Part shown: positions 1 through 14,238 of the stretch, one piece after another | How the letters are laid out: each line of letters begins with the position of its first letter | Numbering within the stretch: the first letter of the stretch is position 1 | Source: Corticium candelabrum | Taxonomy: Eukaryota; Porifera; Homoscleromorpha; Homosclerophorida; Plakinidae | Reading direction: 5' to 3' | Assembly: GCF_963422355.1 (NCBI RefSeq) | Contig: NC_085088.1 | Location: forward strand, 4,398,807 to 4,462,806 | DNA length: 64,000 nucleotides | Position numbers and translations under genes: made by a program | The notes under the pieces: generated by a model | Told to the model about the DNA's origin: nothing | Database searches by the model: none | The model's input: the letters and a program-made list of their open reading frames with translations, nothing else

Positions 1-1242
1 ACATGTGAATTACACAATAATGAATCACAGTGTTGTTATTGTTGATAATTTAGGGTTGGAGTCACATAGAAGTGCTAGCAAATTTAGAACACTTGATGAT
101 GATCATGTGACAGTACCTAACGATACTGGAATTCCGGTGACTGTCCCAATTGTCAGCGAAGATATCAGTGGAACATCGCAGAACCAACTCGATGACACTT
201 TGATCTCGTTCAGTCCTGACCAGATTTGCTTTTGTGATGTCTGCTGTGTGGGCTCTTCTCTAACCGAACACGTCTCTGTGTCCAGTCAGTGTGACAGATG
301 GTTGCAGCTTCACATCAATATATCCAACACCAACAGAACGGGCTGGAAGGTATAGACATGCAATGCCAATTATGGAAAAAGATTGTTATATATGCGTGGC
401 TATATTAGGCAAGGAGTGACAACAAAAGAGCATTTTCAATGACGAGTAGGATTACTGTTGGGCCTTACACAACGGAAGACATCAAGGTACACATCTATAC
501 ACTCAGATCAGTCTAGCCTTGTCTTGTGGTTCAGATATTGCGATTGGCAGTGACTACTTGCCTAACAGACATGTGAGAAGGAGAAGATACAGCAAGGCTA
601 GACTGGCTTGAGTCTAACACATTTGTACAATTGTGTGCTTTAACAGAGAAAGGATAACTGTGTTAAACTGTAATGTGCACTAGTAGTATTCATAGATTCT
701 AATACTTCTATGGTATTAATATTATTATGTTTGTGTTTTAGGTTTTGTTTAGCCCATCAGTTGAGGGATCCTACTTTGCAATTGTGAGGATTACTCCATC
801 TCCTTTGGTTGCTTCGTCATTTCCTGACTTCAAAGCTGCTCCACTGATGGTTGCTGTGGAAGCAGAAGCAGAAGAACCATGCATCAAGGTTAGTGTTAGG
901 TGGTTCTGGTGCTATTGAGAATGATACAATTTGACTAGTGAAGTGACTGCTATTAGTAGTTTTGGTAAACCATCCTTGTATGCAGACGAGCGTTCGTACG
1001 CACACACACACACGTGTGCGTTATGTAGAGAAGTTTTGCACACGAAGAGATTTCAGTGAAAGCCCGGTTGTGCAGATTGTACACTCACTCTCACGAAATC
1101 AAGTTCCTGCTGATGGATTGAAGTTCGGGACAACCAAAGACGTCAGCCTCGCTGGGTGCATCTAGAACGTAATCGATGGAGTCATGAGAGGCAAGCAACA
1201 TGGAGCTTAGGGAACTACGAGCACTGTCATCAAACATCCGGG

Positions 1243-1332
<90 letters not shown>

Positions 1333-3003
1333 AAATGCCACAAGCACAAACAAGATGCATCAACTTGATCTTTATGCATTTGTAGTTATCCAAATAGGTA
1401 ATCACACACAGCATTACTTGTTGCTCTCATGTTCACATACTATAGTTTGTAGTTCAATTTCTAAGTTGTCTCTGTCTTGTCCAGCTGGAACATGATACTG
1501 TTGACTTTGGCAAAGTTCCAAGTGGAAACTCCAAACTGCTGCCTATTAGGGTACTAAACAGTGGACGCTCAACAGTGCCCCTGTGGTTGATGATAACATC
1601 GGTAGTCATTTTTATCATATGCTGCGTGTTTAATTTTTATGTTGAATATATTTTCTTAGCATTACACTGCTTGGCATTGCTTCTCTTTTGTGCCTTCGGA
1701 TTGTCATTCACTGTCCTCTGATTCTTCTCATCTCAACCGACCTGTGGAGTTGGTTCACTGCTCATTAGCGCCATCACTAGATGTCAGTCGATTTCCTGCT
1801 CGATCGTATAGCCTTGCCACTTGCAACGTGCCACCATCATCGGTGAGATAGCGTTTGCCAATTAAGATTGTCACATTGGAAATCGAGTGTAGTATTTATT
1901 GATATGTTTTATCCTTGTGTTTGCAATGTATGTCCATGCTGGTTATGGATATGTTGTGCTGTAGAAGTAAATCTGATTTTCTAACTACAAATTTTTCTAA
2001 AGTCAGAGGATATGTTCTCGCTTTGTGCTGCTAGTTTGTATCTTACCTCAATTTGTGTTACATCTCTGTATTGGTTACATACAGGCAGAAGATCCGTTTA
2101 CGATTTGGCTGCAATTTGTAGCTCCACTGAATGACGGTAACGAGCACATGTTCCACTTTTTGTGGTGGATGCTCATAAATGTGTTTGTTGACAGGTTCAA
2201 CGAAGATACTGTCTGGTGCAGTTGATGTTCGACTGAATGCGATTAAGCTGGGTATGGAAAACAGACGGCTATTACACATTTAAAGTCAAGAATCGTTTTG
2301 GTTTGGCTTTATTGACAGGTAGCTGTGTAGGGAAGGTCACTTTGAAGGGCGAAGTCGGAGTATCTAAACTCGAACTTCCCTTGACAGTTTGTCTTATGAT
2401 TGTCGTGATCTTTGGTGTGTAGTGATGTTGGTCTGGTTTAGGCTTTTTCGATGTCCTGTGAATTGGGGAAGGTCGTGTCTCGGTCTGTTCTTGTTACTAA
2501 TGCTGGAAGTATGACTGCTAACGTTAAAGTCGAGTTGTCATCACCGTCAGCTGCTTTGTCAGCTTATCCTAGTTCTCTTTCCATTCAACCAGGACAAGTA
2601 TGCATCGACCAGTAGTGTCCAGTGAATAGATTGTTATCATTTGCCTGCACATGGTCAAGTGTCTTTATCTTTGTCAGTCTTTCTGCATCCCTAGCTTTAG
2701 GTGTCTACATTTTTATCAGTTCAGATATTGCCCTATCATAGTATGTAGCTTGCATTTCTTACTCTAATGCAGTTGTAGCAAGAGATGTTATCTATAGTGC
2801 CATCTGTGCCTGCTTGCTTTGTTTGTTTATCTTTCTGCTACGTGTTTATCTTCTTTCCTTTCTGTCATTCTGTTTTTTTTGTGTATGTATTTGTTTTATC
2901 ATACCATGCATGCATGTGTGACTGTGTGTAGGTGTATGCATTTGCAATGCATGCACATGTTCTTATTGGAGGTGAGGCCTGCCTCTGATTGTATCTGAGA
3001 ACG

Positions 3004-3064
<61 letters not shown>

Positions 3065-6000
3065 ATTTGTTATAAGGACAATGATTGAGTGCAGTAAAAC
3101 TGACTGTGATGATGTAGCACAATCAATAGCCAAGTTGTATATTAGTATACTATAGTAACATGTTGCATACATACAGTAGTCAGTTTACGGTTGTTTCTAC
3201 ATGTAGATCTCTTCTTTGTAGAGTAGCCATGTTGATATGTCATTTTCACCAACGAGTGAAGAGAATGTAGCGGAGAGGTATTGTATTGTACACAATTGGG
3301 TATAATTTATGCTAGTGTGATTACTTAATATTTATTTTTAATAATGACTAACAAGGGTCTTGCACTTGACTGTGGAAGAATCACGAGACAGATATGATGT
3401 GTTGGTGAGAGGCACAGGAGCTACTGAAAAGCAGTAATCTATGAAGAAGACTCTTGTATGAAACTTAGATGTTTGCAGTGGTTGACTATTGTGCTCGGTC
3501 TGTGCAGGTCGTTTCCACTAGGATGCGATGTTCCATTTCTTCACTTTGGAGGAGTAAACATGAAATCAGCAAAGTAATGATTTTGTATCATACATTAGAA
3601 TTCATATACAGTAGTGTTTGGTTGCAGGCAGTCGAAGCTTGTGTTGCAGAATATGTCAGAGAATAAAATGCTAGATCTAGAGATTGAAGTTGAGAAACAC
3701 CAGGCAAACTTCCAGGTATTCTAATCCTATAGAGGTTGCCATTTTTGATTAACTGTTCTAGTTTGTTTGTGACAATTAGATACAGATGAAAAGTGGGAAG
3801 ACTGCTGGACTCGTTTCTTCTATTCGGATTACATTGCAACCGAAGGTACAATAACTTTTAACTCTTAAGTTGCATCTATAGGCACAGTAGTAGGTAGGAC
3901 TTGTCTTCAATATACTTACAAGTAAACCAGTCTAGGTTAGGCATTTGGTCTGGATCTGATTTGAATTTGTCTGTGTAGTCGTTATTCAGTTTGAGTGATC
4001 TTGATCTAATGGCAACTAAACCAATCTACTTTGGAAGATATTTTGATTCACAGTCATTCAGATCAATTGAATCCAATTAATTTTTAATGGATTTGTGTAT
4101 TCACTTCTTTGTTTTGTTTATGCTGATTCTGCTTAGTGCTTATAGTGTTGTTCACTTCTTTACTTTTTAGGAATATTGATATTGGAAAACATCTTCAGTT
4201 TTCTTTTCCTTAGTTGTTGTTAAATACGTTTTCAACTTCTGCTTTTTGCCTGTTTTCAATCGGTTTGTTGGCTTGGTGAATTGAGTCATATACTGAAGTG
4301 ATGCATGTGATGATGATTTCTGCTTGCTATCTTGGTTTACTAACTTTTTAGTGTGGAAACAGCTTTGTATGATGACATGCGGATTATATATTTCAGGAAT
4401 AGTTTTATCAAATGGTGATGTGAGAGATTTTGTCCTGACACATCAACTTTGCTTTAAATGGCTTTTCTTTCACTCTAAAAGCACAAAGTTGATTGAATTG
4501 AGGTGTGGTGGGACACTTGAGCCTAGGATAAGCATGGCTTATGGTTACTGTTGTTTATGCTCCCTGTCTTTCTTTTCACAGTGTTGAGGAAGGCCATTCT
4601 TGCAGTTTATTGTTTTACTGATAACTTTTGGATTTTACTGATAACTTTTGGACTCTTAGTAAACAGAATGGTGTAACAAAGAACAAAGAAAGATGGATGG
4701 CAACAGAAACATGAATGAATGAATGAATGAATTTATTGTTGTTGCACATAGCGCAGTTCCCACGCAGAGCTCATACACAAAGACACATACTCACTACACG
4801 TAAAACCATATGACATACACAAAAAGACCAATACAATAACCTATTCTACACTCTTAGTCTATATTATCGTTTCTACAGATAGGATTGAATCTGAAATTCT
4901 TGTGAAGAATAATAGAAACAGAAATTGATCACTACTTCTAGACTGTAGCTGGAAAGCTAGCCTTGACAGAAATATAGGCACCAATGGAATGAAATTTTAC
5001 TATTCTGGCGGAGAATTGCAGCTGGTTCATCAATGTTTTTGTTGAGAAAGTTACTTTAGTATTACTGTTGCTAGGCAACAAGAACAATTGAAATGACATT
5101 TATTCCGACACGACATCAACTCGTCCAGTCGAACCTGATTGTGCGGACAGTTCCACGTCAAGGAATGAGATGCACGGTCTGTACATTTGGCATTGCTCTA
5201 CAAGAGATGATAGCAGACATGACATTCATTCAGGTACCGCTGTTGGGTTATGGAGCCATCAGTCAAGTAGTGGCAACAAACACAAAGAAATCAAACCAAG
5301 GAGAAAGGATTCACATGGGCGAGGTTGGTTGCTTATTCTGCAGAATTTGTCTTGATAAAGACGTTTTGTGTGAAGGTTAAAGTTGGCGAGCAACGTGTCA
5401 GTGTTGTCAAGCTACACAATATCGGCTACAGAAGTGCTTATGTGAAGGCAGTTTGCTTGTCAGGTTATCAATTATTCATACACTCTGTTGATTGACAATG
5501 AACAGAAGATATCTTGAGCTGTGATGTTTACGATGTTGTAATTTACAAAACGAACTGCCAATTTGTAATCTAACTTTATTGGTGTATTTACATGCAGTGT
5601 AGTTGACCATATGCTATACTATTTAGTAGGCATTGTTTAGTCTCACTTCATAGCAGCTGTCAGCATTTATTTTGCAAAAAGGGTGACTACTGTATTGTAC
5701 TGCATGAATACTTTTCTTCCATTTCATTTTCAAGACGTACGGTCAATGCCTGGTCAAGTATGTGTGCATACGATTTTGTTTGTTTTGAAGATGGTTGAAC
5801 AGACATTTTTTGATTTAGTCTTTAATGAAAACTTATGTAATCTCGGTATCAAAAGAAACATTTTGCACAGTAACTGCTGTTAGTGTCCAACGTTCTACAT
5901 TTATGTATTTAATACTGATACAACACAAAATATAATTTTTTTTCAGAAATTTATGATATTTTTTTAGCACACGCAGCATACACTCACACAAATTATTCCA

Positions 6001-9000
6001 AAAGGCTTGTTAATTGTTTTTTGTTGAGTAGTTAGATATTTGTCATAACAAAGCACCATTCATTTTTATGCGACTAGATTTTGAATTTAGATTTGAGTGT
6101 CATCGTGAGCTGTACATTTGGTTTTCGTCATTTGACAAGATTTATCACACATGACTAGTTTGTTGAATTAGTTTATAGTAACCATCGTTATGGCACAATA
6201 TATTTTCATTTATAGGAAATGTACAAGCAAATGTAAATGCAGTGAGAGACTGTGTGAACATGTGCAGTGTAATTGATTGGATGCCTTATTTAGTATTGCA
6301 CTGAAACAGTCCAGAAGTGGCAGGGAGATGAGTTGAAACTTTTATTACTTTTGTACGGCATTAACAGAAATAAATAAATAAAATTATTTTCTAATATCAA
6401 CAAGAACAACACAGTTATTTTAATTCAACTAATGAAGTGTAGCAGCTAAGACAGAGTACAGTGTACTGACTGTACAGTCCTGCTGGTAGTATTAAGATTC
6501 AGCAATTAAATAATACAACTGCATTTAGATAAAAACAATTAATTAAAAGAGAAACGGCCTCTCACTGCATTTACAGTAATATTGACCTCTGTAATGAACT
6601 GGTTGTCATTATAATTTTCCATCGAGGTGTTTTTCTGTGCATTTAGAATGCCACGTAATTACCGTAACACCGGCAGAGTTCATCCTCCACCCTCATGAGT
6701 TGAAGGTATGTGTTTGTATTGTGCCATATGAGTAGATGACCTTTAATTAATGAAAGAACACCAGTAATAGAAATGATTACTTCATTTGTATTGACTTGTT
6801 TGGTGGTTGTGTCTTCTGCCAGGAATTACTGGTCATTTGTCTGATGAAAGATACAAGTAACAGATTTGATGGCTACAAGACTCAACCAATAGGTCGTTTG
6901 TATGTCTACTATGTAGATGAATACTCACGTGTGAGATTTAAAAGGTGTAATAAATAGTTGTTTTGCAGTTCATGCAGTAGATTTACTGTATTATTTTGTG
7001 TAGAGCATTAGAAACATGTAGTAGTGACTTTCAGCCTGTTCATCTTCCAAAAGGTTTAGGATCAATGGTCGACTTTGAAGTCAATGAATCTGTAGCGGAG
7101 GAAGGTTAACTGTTTGTCGTCATTTTTTGTTGGCATTTGCTGCACTGGAGCGTATGGATGTTTTGTTAGTCGTTGCTGCTACAAATTATTTAGAGACAGA
7201 AGAGCAAGTCTTGTTGTCTCAACTCAGTGACATTTGTATAATATTGACTGGCAGTACGAAGACTGAGCTGTCACCATTTGAATGGGAAACAGTGCAGACA
7301 CGCAGAGTTGAATCAGATGACAGAGCTGAAGGTGTAAATACAGTTCGAGTCTGAAGATACGTCGATGCAATGTTTTCTTTTTGTATCAGGAGAGAGATTA
7401 GATGGGTATCGCAACTGGTATGTGACGCCACAAGAGATTATTGTTCCGGCTCGTTCTAAGAGTGAGTACAAAAGAAAAAGTCGAACCCTTTTTGTGGGTT
7501 TGTTCTGGATATGTTTGAAATGCTTAAATTAATTAGCATTGCCATCATAACAACTCTTTGTAATGAAAATGATAGAAAGACACTCTCAAAAAAATGTGTT
7601 ATACATGTATATACCAGTACTATGTTTGAGCGTCATACCATACTCGCTTGATTCAGACAAGTAAGCCCCAACCCCAACTTTGTCCAAGGCTCTAAGGTTT
7701 TCACACTTCTTAGTCATTTAATTAGTGCTAATTGGCACTTTCCACAGTGACTGTTTGCTAGATTTGTGCCTGTAGAAATGCTGATATTCTTTGACTTGCG
7801 CTTGCCTGTTGACCACATGTTGAAGGTTTTGATGACTCAGATTAGAAGATTGGCTTTCTATATTTAGGTAGTGGAGGTGGTTTGAAGCTTTACTACTTGT
7901 AGTGTATGCTGTTAAGTTAATTAACCAATCATTTCCACCAATTAACAATTTTAGGTGTAGAAAAGCCTTATCCCATACTTCACCTTTTGTTTCTGGCTAA
8001 CCATGAGAGTGGGGTAATAGTCAAGCGAGTACAGTATGTGAACTGGTAATAACATGCTGTTGAAATGATGGTTTCAAACTTAGAAAGTAAAGAAGTACCG
8101 GTATGGGGCACTAAAATGTCAGCTAGCTTTAAGGCTGATTGCTTGTTAGTAGGTCTACTTAGTACTGACATGCACTGAACACATAGCGAGCATAATTGCA
8201 AGGTTTATGTAGGCTTACCTCCTAGACGTTGTGCGACTGCTAGTCTGCTGACAGCTGTGGAGTGACCGTGTTGGATTAAAAACAGTTAAGCATGGTTTTT
8301 GCTGGAATGTAAAGCCAGTTTGGCTTACTTGTAGTTTGGTTTTGTTGTAAGTTTCTTTGTTTTACTTTCTAACAAGCCACTTGAGCCAAGTTGTGTCAAC
8401 TTGTGTGAGCATAATTTGAGTGTAATTGTACAATTGGGTCAGCAGTGCAACAAAGCATAATGGAAGATAGAATGAGCATAATATGCACAGGCCTACTTGT
8501 TGCATGGTGGGACAGCGTAGGCAGCAAACTATCAGATCATGTAATGTTAGATTGTGTAGGAGCTATGCACTGTAGCATTTTGTTAGAGTAGAGGTCGTTT
8601 GATTTATAACCAGTTTGTATTGTTGTCTTGTAGCTGTTTTGCCGCGTGAAACAAAGGTTCACCTGTTTAGTAAATCCGATCGTCTATTAAGGTAGACGGC
8701 TGTTTCTTATTGTCATGATATTGTCATTAACTGCCTGATGTACGTAGATTTAATATTTTCTGGCCAAAGCAGCTCTTAACTGTCTCGCCAGACAAAGGAT
8801 TCGTTGAACCACAGTGCTCAAACTCTAAAACTGTGGAAGCATGTGGGATTAAGATAATTATTTTGCTTTTTAGGCATCGCGTGACTATTCTCGTGTCTCA
8901 TCGAATTGGGAGCATGAAACACCAGCTACCCTGGTTGGGTAGTATGACCATCTACTGTGATGGCTTGTATGAGGTACGTGTTCATGCATGCATTCTTAGG

Positions 9001-12000
9001 TACTCAGCATTTCTTGTTTAAGCCAGTGCACAGTGTGCCAGTGTGTAGTTTAGTAGGAAGACTTGTAAGTAGTGCTGACATAGACTCGTACCCAGTCCTC
9101 CTCTTCGTGCGCGCTCCACGTGTTTTGGCACGTGCCTTTTGTTCCACTCGCCAGGAGAACTCTAATTTCTGAACAGTCCCTAGAAAGAGCGTAAAGCTTT
9201 GTGTTTTTTGTTTTGGCTAGTGACGTTTAGCGTTGTACTCTCATGAGACTAATGACTTGACACCATATTATCAGTGCAGATGGCAACAATTTACAAGATC
9301 GGTTTCTAATTAAACTAATGAAATAAATGGTCACATGACATAATATGTTACCAGTCCTTCTCCTGGCGAGTGGAACAAAAGCACGTGCCAAAACACGTGG
9401 AGCACGCGCGAGGAGGACTGGGTATGAGTCTAGTGCTGACAATGTATTCAAGAGTAACTAGGAGACAACTATTTACTGTCTGCTGATTGGACTGAGATTT
9501 AATTAGAGAAAGACGATTGAGCTCATTTTTCTTGGACTTGTATGTGAGTTAACATGAAGGGTCGCTGTAACAAGTTGCCATCTGGGTTGCATTCAACCAT
9601 CACAAAGCAGCTCTCAACTTGGTTTGTGGTCTTCCTAGGAAGTAAGTTGTACCCATTAGTGGTCAAATTCCTATGCTGCTGATACAATATGATAGGAAAC
9701 TTTGATTCATTTACTTGCTGACATTACTACAAACATCTGAGGACAAGCAATCTATTCATGTTGCATCAGTCTGTTTGATATATAGGCATTTCAAATTTTT
9801 TAGGGCAGACGTGGTTGTCATCTTGGCAACCTCACAAAAGTTTTCAGTCCTCAAAGAGTATAAGACTTTTACATATATTTTATAGATATCAAATAATTTA
9901 TACTGGTTATTCTGGCATGTCAACGAAATCCCAGGACTTCCGAGGTGTCACTCTCAGTCTGACCTGTTCTACTCTACAGCATAAAAACAAAAAATTATTG
10001 GGTCCACCATGACTTGAGTGACTTTAGTCGTCAGGATGGCAACCTCATTGGTGTAATTGGTCGTCACATGAACTCAGTTAGTCGTCAAATGACAACTTGA
10101 CAACCACTTTTTCGAGCTAAGAATGTTTGTTGCTATATGATTTTAGGAAACAGTATTTACTAAATCACATCTGTTTTGGCTGATTTTTGGAAAAGCAGAA
10201 GTGTTTGAAAGTACAGATATCCTCGATAATAGTTTTGTGTCGATTCTATTGAGACAACATGATTTAGGAATAATTAGCATAATCTACACATTTGTAGATG
10301 TCAACATAACAATATTATCTGATCTTTATGTGTTTCTAGGCTATTCGTGTCCAAGTTAGACGAGGTCTCATTGTTGACTCGCCTGTACAAGCTGCAGGGA
10401 CGGCCTTGAAGTCAATAGAAAACAAACGATTGTCAGAGGAGTTACCTTCTGTTGAAAAACAAGGAATTCTAGGAAAGACGAAACAGTCAGATGACACCAG
10501 AAAAGAGAAGTGTAACACAGTGAGACGTGTGCAGAGAGTGGTTGTCGAAGAGACCGAAGTAATGACCAATAAAGGTGATATCTGTATGTAAGAGTGTGGT
10601 GTATGTTGTTGTGTTTATTATTCGGAGTTTTATCAGCTACGATGGTAGACGTTGATCTAGAAGTGGCAGAGCGAGTGGAGTGGAGGCTGTGGTCTGTAGT
10701 ACCTGTATATGTCAAAGTAATTTACAGTTTGTTATGTTTGGTACTTAAATTACATTAAAATTAAAATTAATTAATTCATGATGTACTTGTACAAATAATA
10801 TTAAATTAGAATTAATTAATTAACGCATTATGTACTTGTACAAATGCAATTTCTGTGATGCAGGTGGAGGACAGCGATAATTTAATGCGTGCAACATACG
10901 CTGTATTTCACTTCAGCCACACCTCGGGGTCTTGTGCCGGAGGAGATAAATTGAAGGTTTGTGTTTCAATCCAGGGAACTAACACGCTCGTTTGTAACAT
11001 TGCTGGCATGTCAGCTACTGGTGTCTTTCCGACCTCGAGGAGTAGGAGTCTACTCACAAACATGGGAACTGGAGGTAAGAGATTTACTATTGACATGTTG
11101 TTGTGTCGAACATGATGTCTTTGTTGTAACCTGTTGGACAACGTGCGTTGTGTGTCTTGCTAATACACACTGTGTAGCCAGTTATGAACATTGATTATTG
11201 CTGATTGTGTATGATGTGTTGGAAGTATGGCAACAAGAAGTCACCATGGAAGAACAAGTGTAGACTGTGGCTTGCACTTAGTGGCTTGGTGAGTGTGACG
11301 CTTTATTTGCTACCGTATTGTACACAGATCCAGTAGTTTGATGTATTTGGATTCATCACAGGGAGTACCGTCTCGGCTGAAAGTTGCTTCAGGACATGGT
11401 GTGTCGAACGGGAATGGCATTGCACCTCATACAGAAAAAGGTCGAGTTCTCTCTGCTCCTCAAGGGTGAGGGTTGTTGTGTATGCTACTTCAACTTGTGA
11501 TGCCTTTTTGACTACTAATGTTTCTGCTTTTGTTGTGTGTAGGCTTATGTACTCAAAAGCGTCACGTGTGGAGTTTTCGCATGTCCAAACAAGAGAGGTC
11601 CAGATAAAAGTGGGAAATCGGTCAAGAGACGATGATTTGGTGATGCTTGCAATGATTTGTTTTATGTTTGCGAATGCTTGATGTTTCTTCTGTTGTAGGT
11701 AATCATGGCCTATTGTACGCCTCCTTTCAAGCCGTCTCATGACTGTTTTATTGTGAGGTAGTTTAGACTAAATTTGCTGCCATGGTACATTACTAGTGTG
11801 CTGTTTGCCTGTTAGTTCGTCTGCTTTCTAATGTTGTGTGTCTTTGCTTGTTCATTGGAGTGCATGGTTGCCGTCCTCTGTGTTAAATGCTGTTTGCATG
11901 CTACTGGTGTCTAGATTTGTTAGATTTGTTAGGTTTGTCTTATTTGTCTGTTAGTTTGTTGGTCTTTCTCTCCCTCTCCTCCTCTCCCCTCTCCCCCAAT

Positions 12001-12246
12001 CCTCCTCTTTGCCTATTCCTATCCTTCTCCCTCTCCTCCTCCTCCTCCTCCTCCTCCTCCTCCTCCTCCTCCCCCTCCCCCACTCACTTTTATTCAACTC
12101 AGAAAAAATTATCACGACTGTTAGTAGCTAATTTAGTAAGCTCATGCACTCACTCACTTTTATTCAACTCGGTCTGTTTGTTCCTTTGTTTGTTTGTCTG
12201 TTTGTCTTCTGTCTGTCTGTTTGTCTGTTTATTTGTTTGGCTTGTT

Positions 12247-12287
<41 letters not shown>

Positions 12288-12578
12288 GCGTCTTGACTAT
12301 CTCTGTACGTACAGTGTAGTTTTATTGTTCATCAATGTGACATATTGTCTTCCTGTGTATGTTTCTCTTCATTCACAAACAAGTAACATTGTTGGTGTTT
12401 CTGTCTCTGCTTCAGTCATTTTGCTGTCTATTTATATAGATCTCGACGATATGTCCAACTAGGCATTCTGTATTTACCTGATAAACCAACACAAGCTTGT
12501 GAGGGTCTTCTTCATCTGAGACTGAAAGACATGCCATCAGAGCTACTTCAAGTACAACTGAAAGTAAGGGGCAAGTGA
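1..12578 (+). CDS. CEP192: CEP192/SPD-2-like centrosome scaffold, C-terminal part (5' end outside window)
   Basis: CEP192 proteins organise pericentriolar material and recruit PLK4, Aurora A and gamma-tubulin complexes (family knowledge). The window holds many short exons that translate into a series of ASH/PapD-like beta-sandwich repeats. Clear exons are 5-349 (open at the left edge), 409-486, 742-888, 1485-1601, 1660-1842, 2085-2136, 2195-2251, 2319-2386, 2442-2597, 3222-3277 and 3356-3404. The C-terminal set is 10340-10574, 10628-10716, 10864-10956, 11015-11074, 11226-11288, 11362-11465, 11543-11639, 11699-11757 and 12440-12578, with compatible phases and a TGA at 12576-12578. Typical repeat peptides are DFGKVPSGNSKLLPIRVLN and SELLQVQLKVRGK at the C-terminus. 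RATYAVFHF followed by FRPRGVGVYSQTWELE is the part most like vertebrate CEP192. Exons between 3500 and 10300 are also visible (for example near 5065-5462, 6644-7100, 7390-7460 and 8640-8990), but their borders are less sure. The start codon lies upstream of the window. Other ASH-repeat proteins are the main alternative. Confidence 0.82.
1245..1331. repeat. (CA)n microsatellite in a CEP192 intron
   Basis: About 43 uninterrupted CA units. It creates histidine/threonine and cysteine/valine pseudo-ORFs on the two strands, which are not genes. Confidence 0.97.
3007..3063. repeat. (TG)n microsatellite in a CEP192 intron
   Basis: About 28 TG units between the exons ending at 2597 and starting at 3222. 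Confidence 0.97.
9081..9432. mobile_element. MULE-like MITE with ~75-bp inverted arms and 9-bp target duplication
   Basis: The left arm starts TAGACTCGTACCCAGTCC and the right arm ends GACTGGGTATGAGTCTA; the arms are inverted copies for roughly 75 bp. The element is flanked by GTGCTGACA at 9072-9080 and 9433-9441, a perfect 9-bp direct repeat. A 9-bp target duplication with long TIRs is the pattern of Mutator-like elements (family knowledge). There is no transposase ORF, so it is non-autonomous. Each arm carries two CACGTG-type hexamers. Related single arms lie at 15151-15225 and 20022-20132. It sits inside a CEP192 intron. Confidence 0.85.
11930..12290. repeat. pyrimidine-rich low-complexity tract: (TCC)n and (TCTG)n
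   Basis: Within the last CEP192 intron a run of CTCTCC/TCC units (about 12030-12072) is followed, after a short unique stretch, by TTTG/TCTG units ending in a clean (TCTG)n near 12250-12288. The open frame across it is a repeat artefact. Confidence 0.9.
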
Positions 12579-13350
12579 TACACGGCACTCAACCTTCACT
12601 GCAAACTCTAAAAAAGGGATAAGTGAGCCACAAACTAAAAAATCACTCAATTCATGAAACTGTATGTAGTGAGATTATCTGAGTAATTAGTAAAAGGAAT
12701 AACTGTTAATATTAATCCCGATAGATTTTCACTTCAAATAGGTATTTATTGTGTACATGCACATGCTATGGAAATTACTGTTTAATTTTCATTGGGGAGA
12801 ACTCTGTACTTTTAATTGCTGTATCTGTTGATATGATAGCTACACTTTGCAAGTGCTGCAGCTGTATACAAAATATAAACGTTTTTGTAAAGAGAGAATT
12901 TGTGGAAAAAGTGAATTGGAATTATTGTGACTTGCTTTTGATACAGAATACAGTGAAATCTGCTTAGTCAGTTGATGGAAAATCAATACAATGATGTATA
13001 TCTTATATCAATGTCTAGTTAAGTCTGTGGTATATTAATATCTGTCACTGATAAGATGATGTAGTAAGTCTTGTGAGTTGCTAATAAATGAGTTAACAAT
13101 GACAATATGACAAAGAGAGTGGATGGCAAGTTCTGATGTTCTGTAACTTGGCAATGATGAAGAGTTTGACTGCTCAGTGAGTCTGTCTGTCTGCTCAGTA
13201 GCTAGACAAGCACCATAAACTTCCATACAGGTGGCATCTCAGTTTACTAACCTTTTCTTGCAACATTGTTAAATTATTTCCTTGACCATTTTATTTTCTC
13301 CTTCTTGATCATGAACTGTTTCTTAGTATGTCCACATGCTGGATTTACAA
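12579..13350. other. CEP192 3' flank, no gene seen
   Basis: AT-rich sequence downstream of the CEP192 stop codon. No exon-like frame, RNA gene or repeat of note was recognised. It should hold the 3' UTR and polyadenylation region. Confidence 0.5.
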
Positions 13351-13820
13351 TATGCGAACGCTTGAGCGTGGCGTCCTACTAAATTCAAATTGTAAGTAGC
13401 TTGACGCGACGTGTCCAAATGGAACCGAGTTCTAAGTTGAGCGTGGAACCAGAAGCTGAGCACGTCGCGTCAGAAGTAGCACCTCAATCACGGCCAACAA
13501 ATAGTGCACGTGTGGCTTCGTGAGTGATGATTACTGATTTCGGCGCTGTACTCGACGTTGAGCGGTCTATAGATTGTGTAGGGAGCTGTCCTTGCTCGTG
13601 GATGATCAGCTGCAAGATGTACAAAGACCTGTGTGCTAGAGAATTTGAGCAGCTGGGGGAGTTCTACCAGTAGAAAATCGAAGCTCAAGTGGTCAGTTCA
13701 AGGATGCATGCAGCGACGTCTACCGCGCGCTGAAATCATATTGTAAATTCGAATGGCACAACGCGTGTGTCACTCCCATGCAAAACGACGCGATGCGCGC
13801 GGCGCTCAAGCGTTGGCATA
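13351..13820. mobile_element. TIR element (MITE) flanked by TA
   Basis: The left end TATGCGAACGCTTGAGCG and right end CGCTCAAGCGTTGGCATA are inverted copies bordered by TA on both sides. Subterminal sequence also pairs (AATTTACAATATG-like on one side against AAATTCAAATTGTAAG on the other). The interior is more GC-rich than the flanks and has no transposase frame. Confidence 0.7.
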
Positions 13821-14238
13821 GTCTCGCGTCATCCCCTGGCGAAATTTTTACTTGTAGCTATCTATAGTCTACTGAGGCTCTCATTTGTTTTTGGTTCTGA
13901 TTTTGTGGCCACTTCCTCTTGATACCATTACTCATATGTGAGGCGATGAATAGGTAGTGGGATGTGGGATGCTGGTGGTTTCTGAGAGGAAGTTGTCTAG
14001 ACAGTTACCTAGTGTACACTCGTTGCTTCCTGTCACCATATAACACCTGGCAATGACGACAAGTTCAAAACAACGAAAATTTCATATTTTTTCCTACTCC
14101 ATAGGTAGCGTATGTACAGAACTGTGTATGTCTAGAATATGGATTACATGTACGCGTCTAGTGTCAACAAGTTCAAAACTAAAAATGCAACTGTACACTA
14201 GCTCTAGGTCATAAGTCTACTGCTGCTGCTACTGTACG

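Noticed and set aside
1091..1250. Minus-strand frame with protein-like sequence beside the (CA)n
   Set aside because: No splice partners, wrong strand for the surrounding gene, and no recognised family.
10368..10715. 115-residue minus-strand frame
   Set aside because: Shadow of the CEP192 exons at 10340-10574 and 10628-10716.
11887..12462. 191-residue frame rich in Ser/Leu/Cys
   Set aside because: Spans pyrimidine-rich and TCTG repeats in the last CEP192 intron; the real exon (12440-12578) is in another frame.
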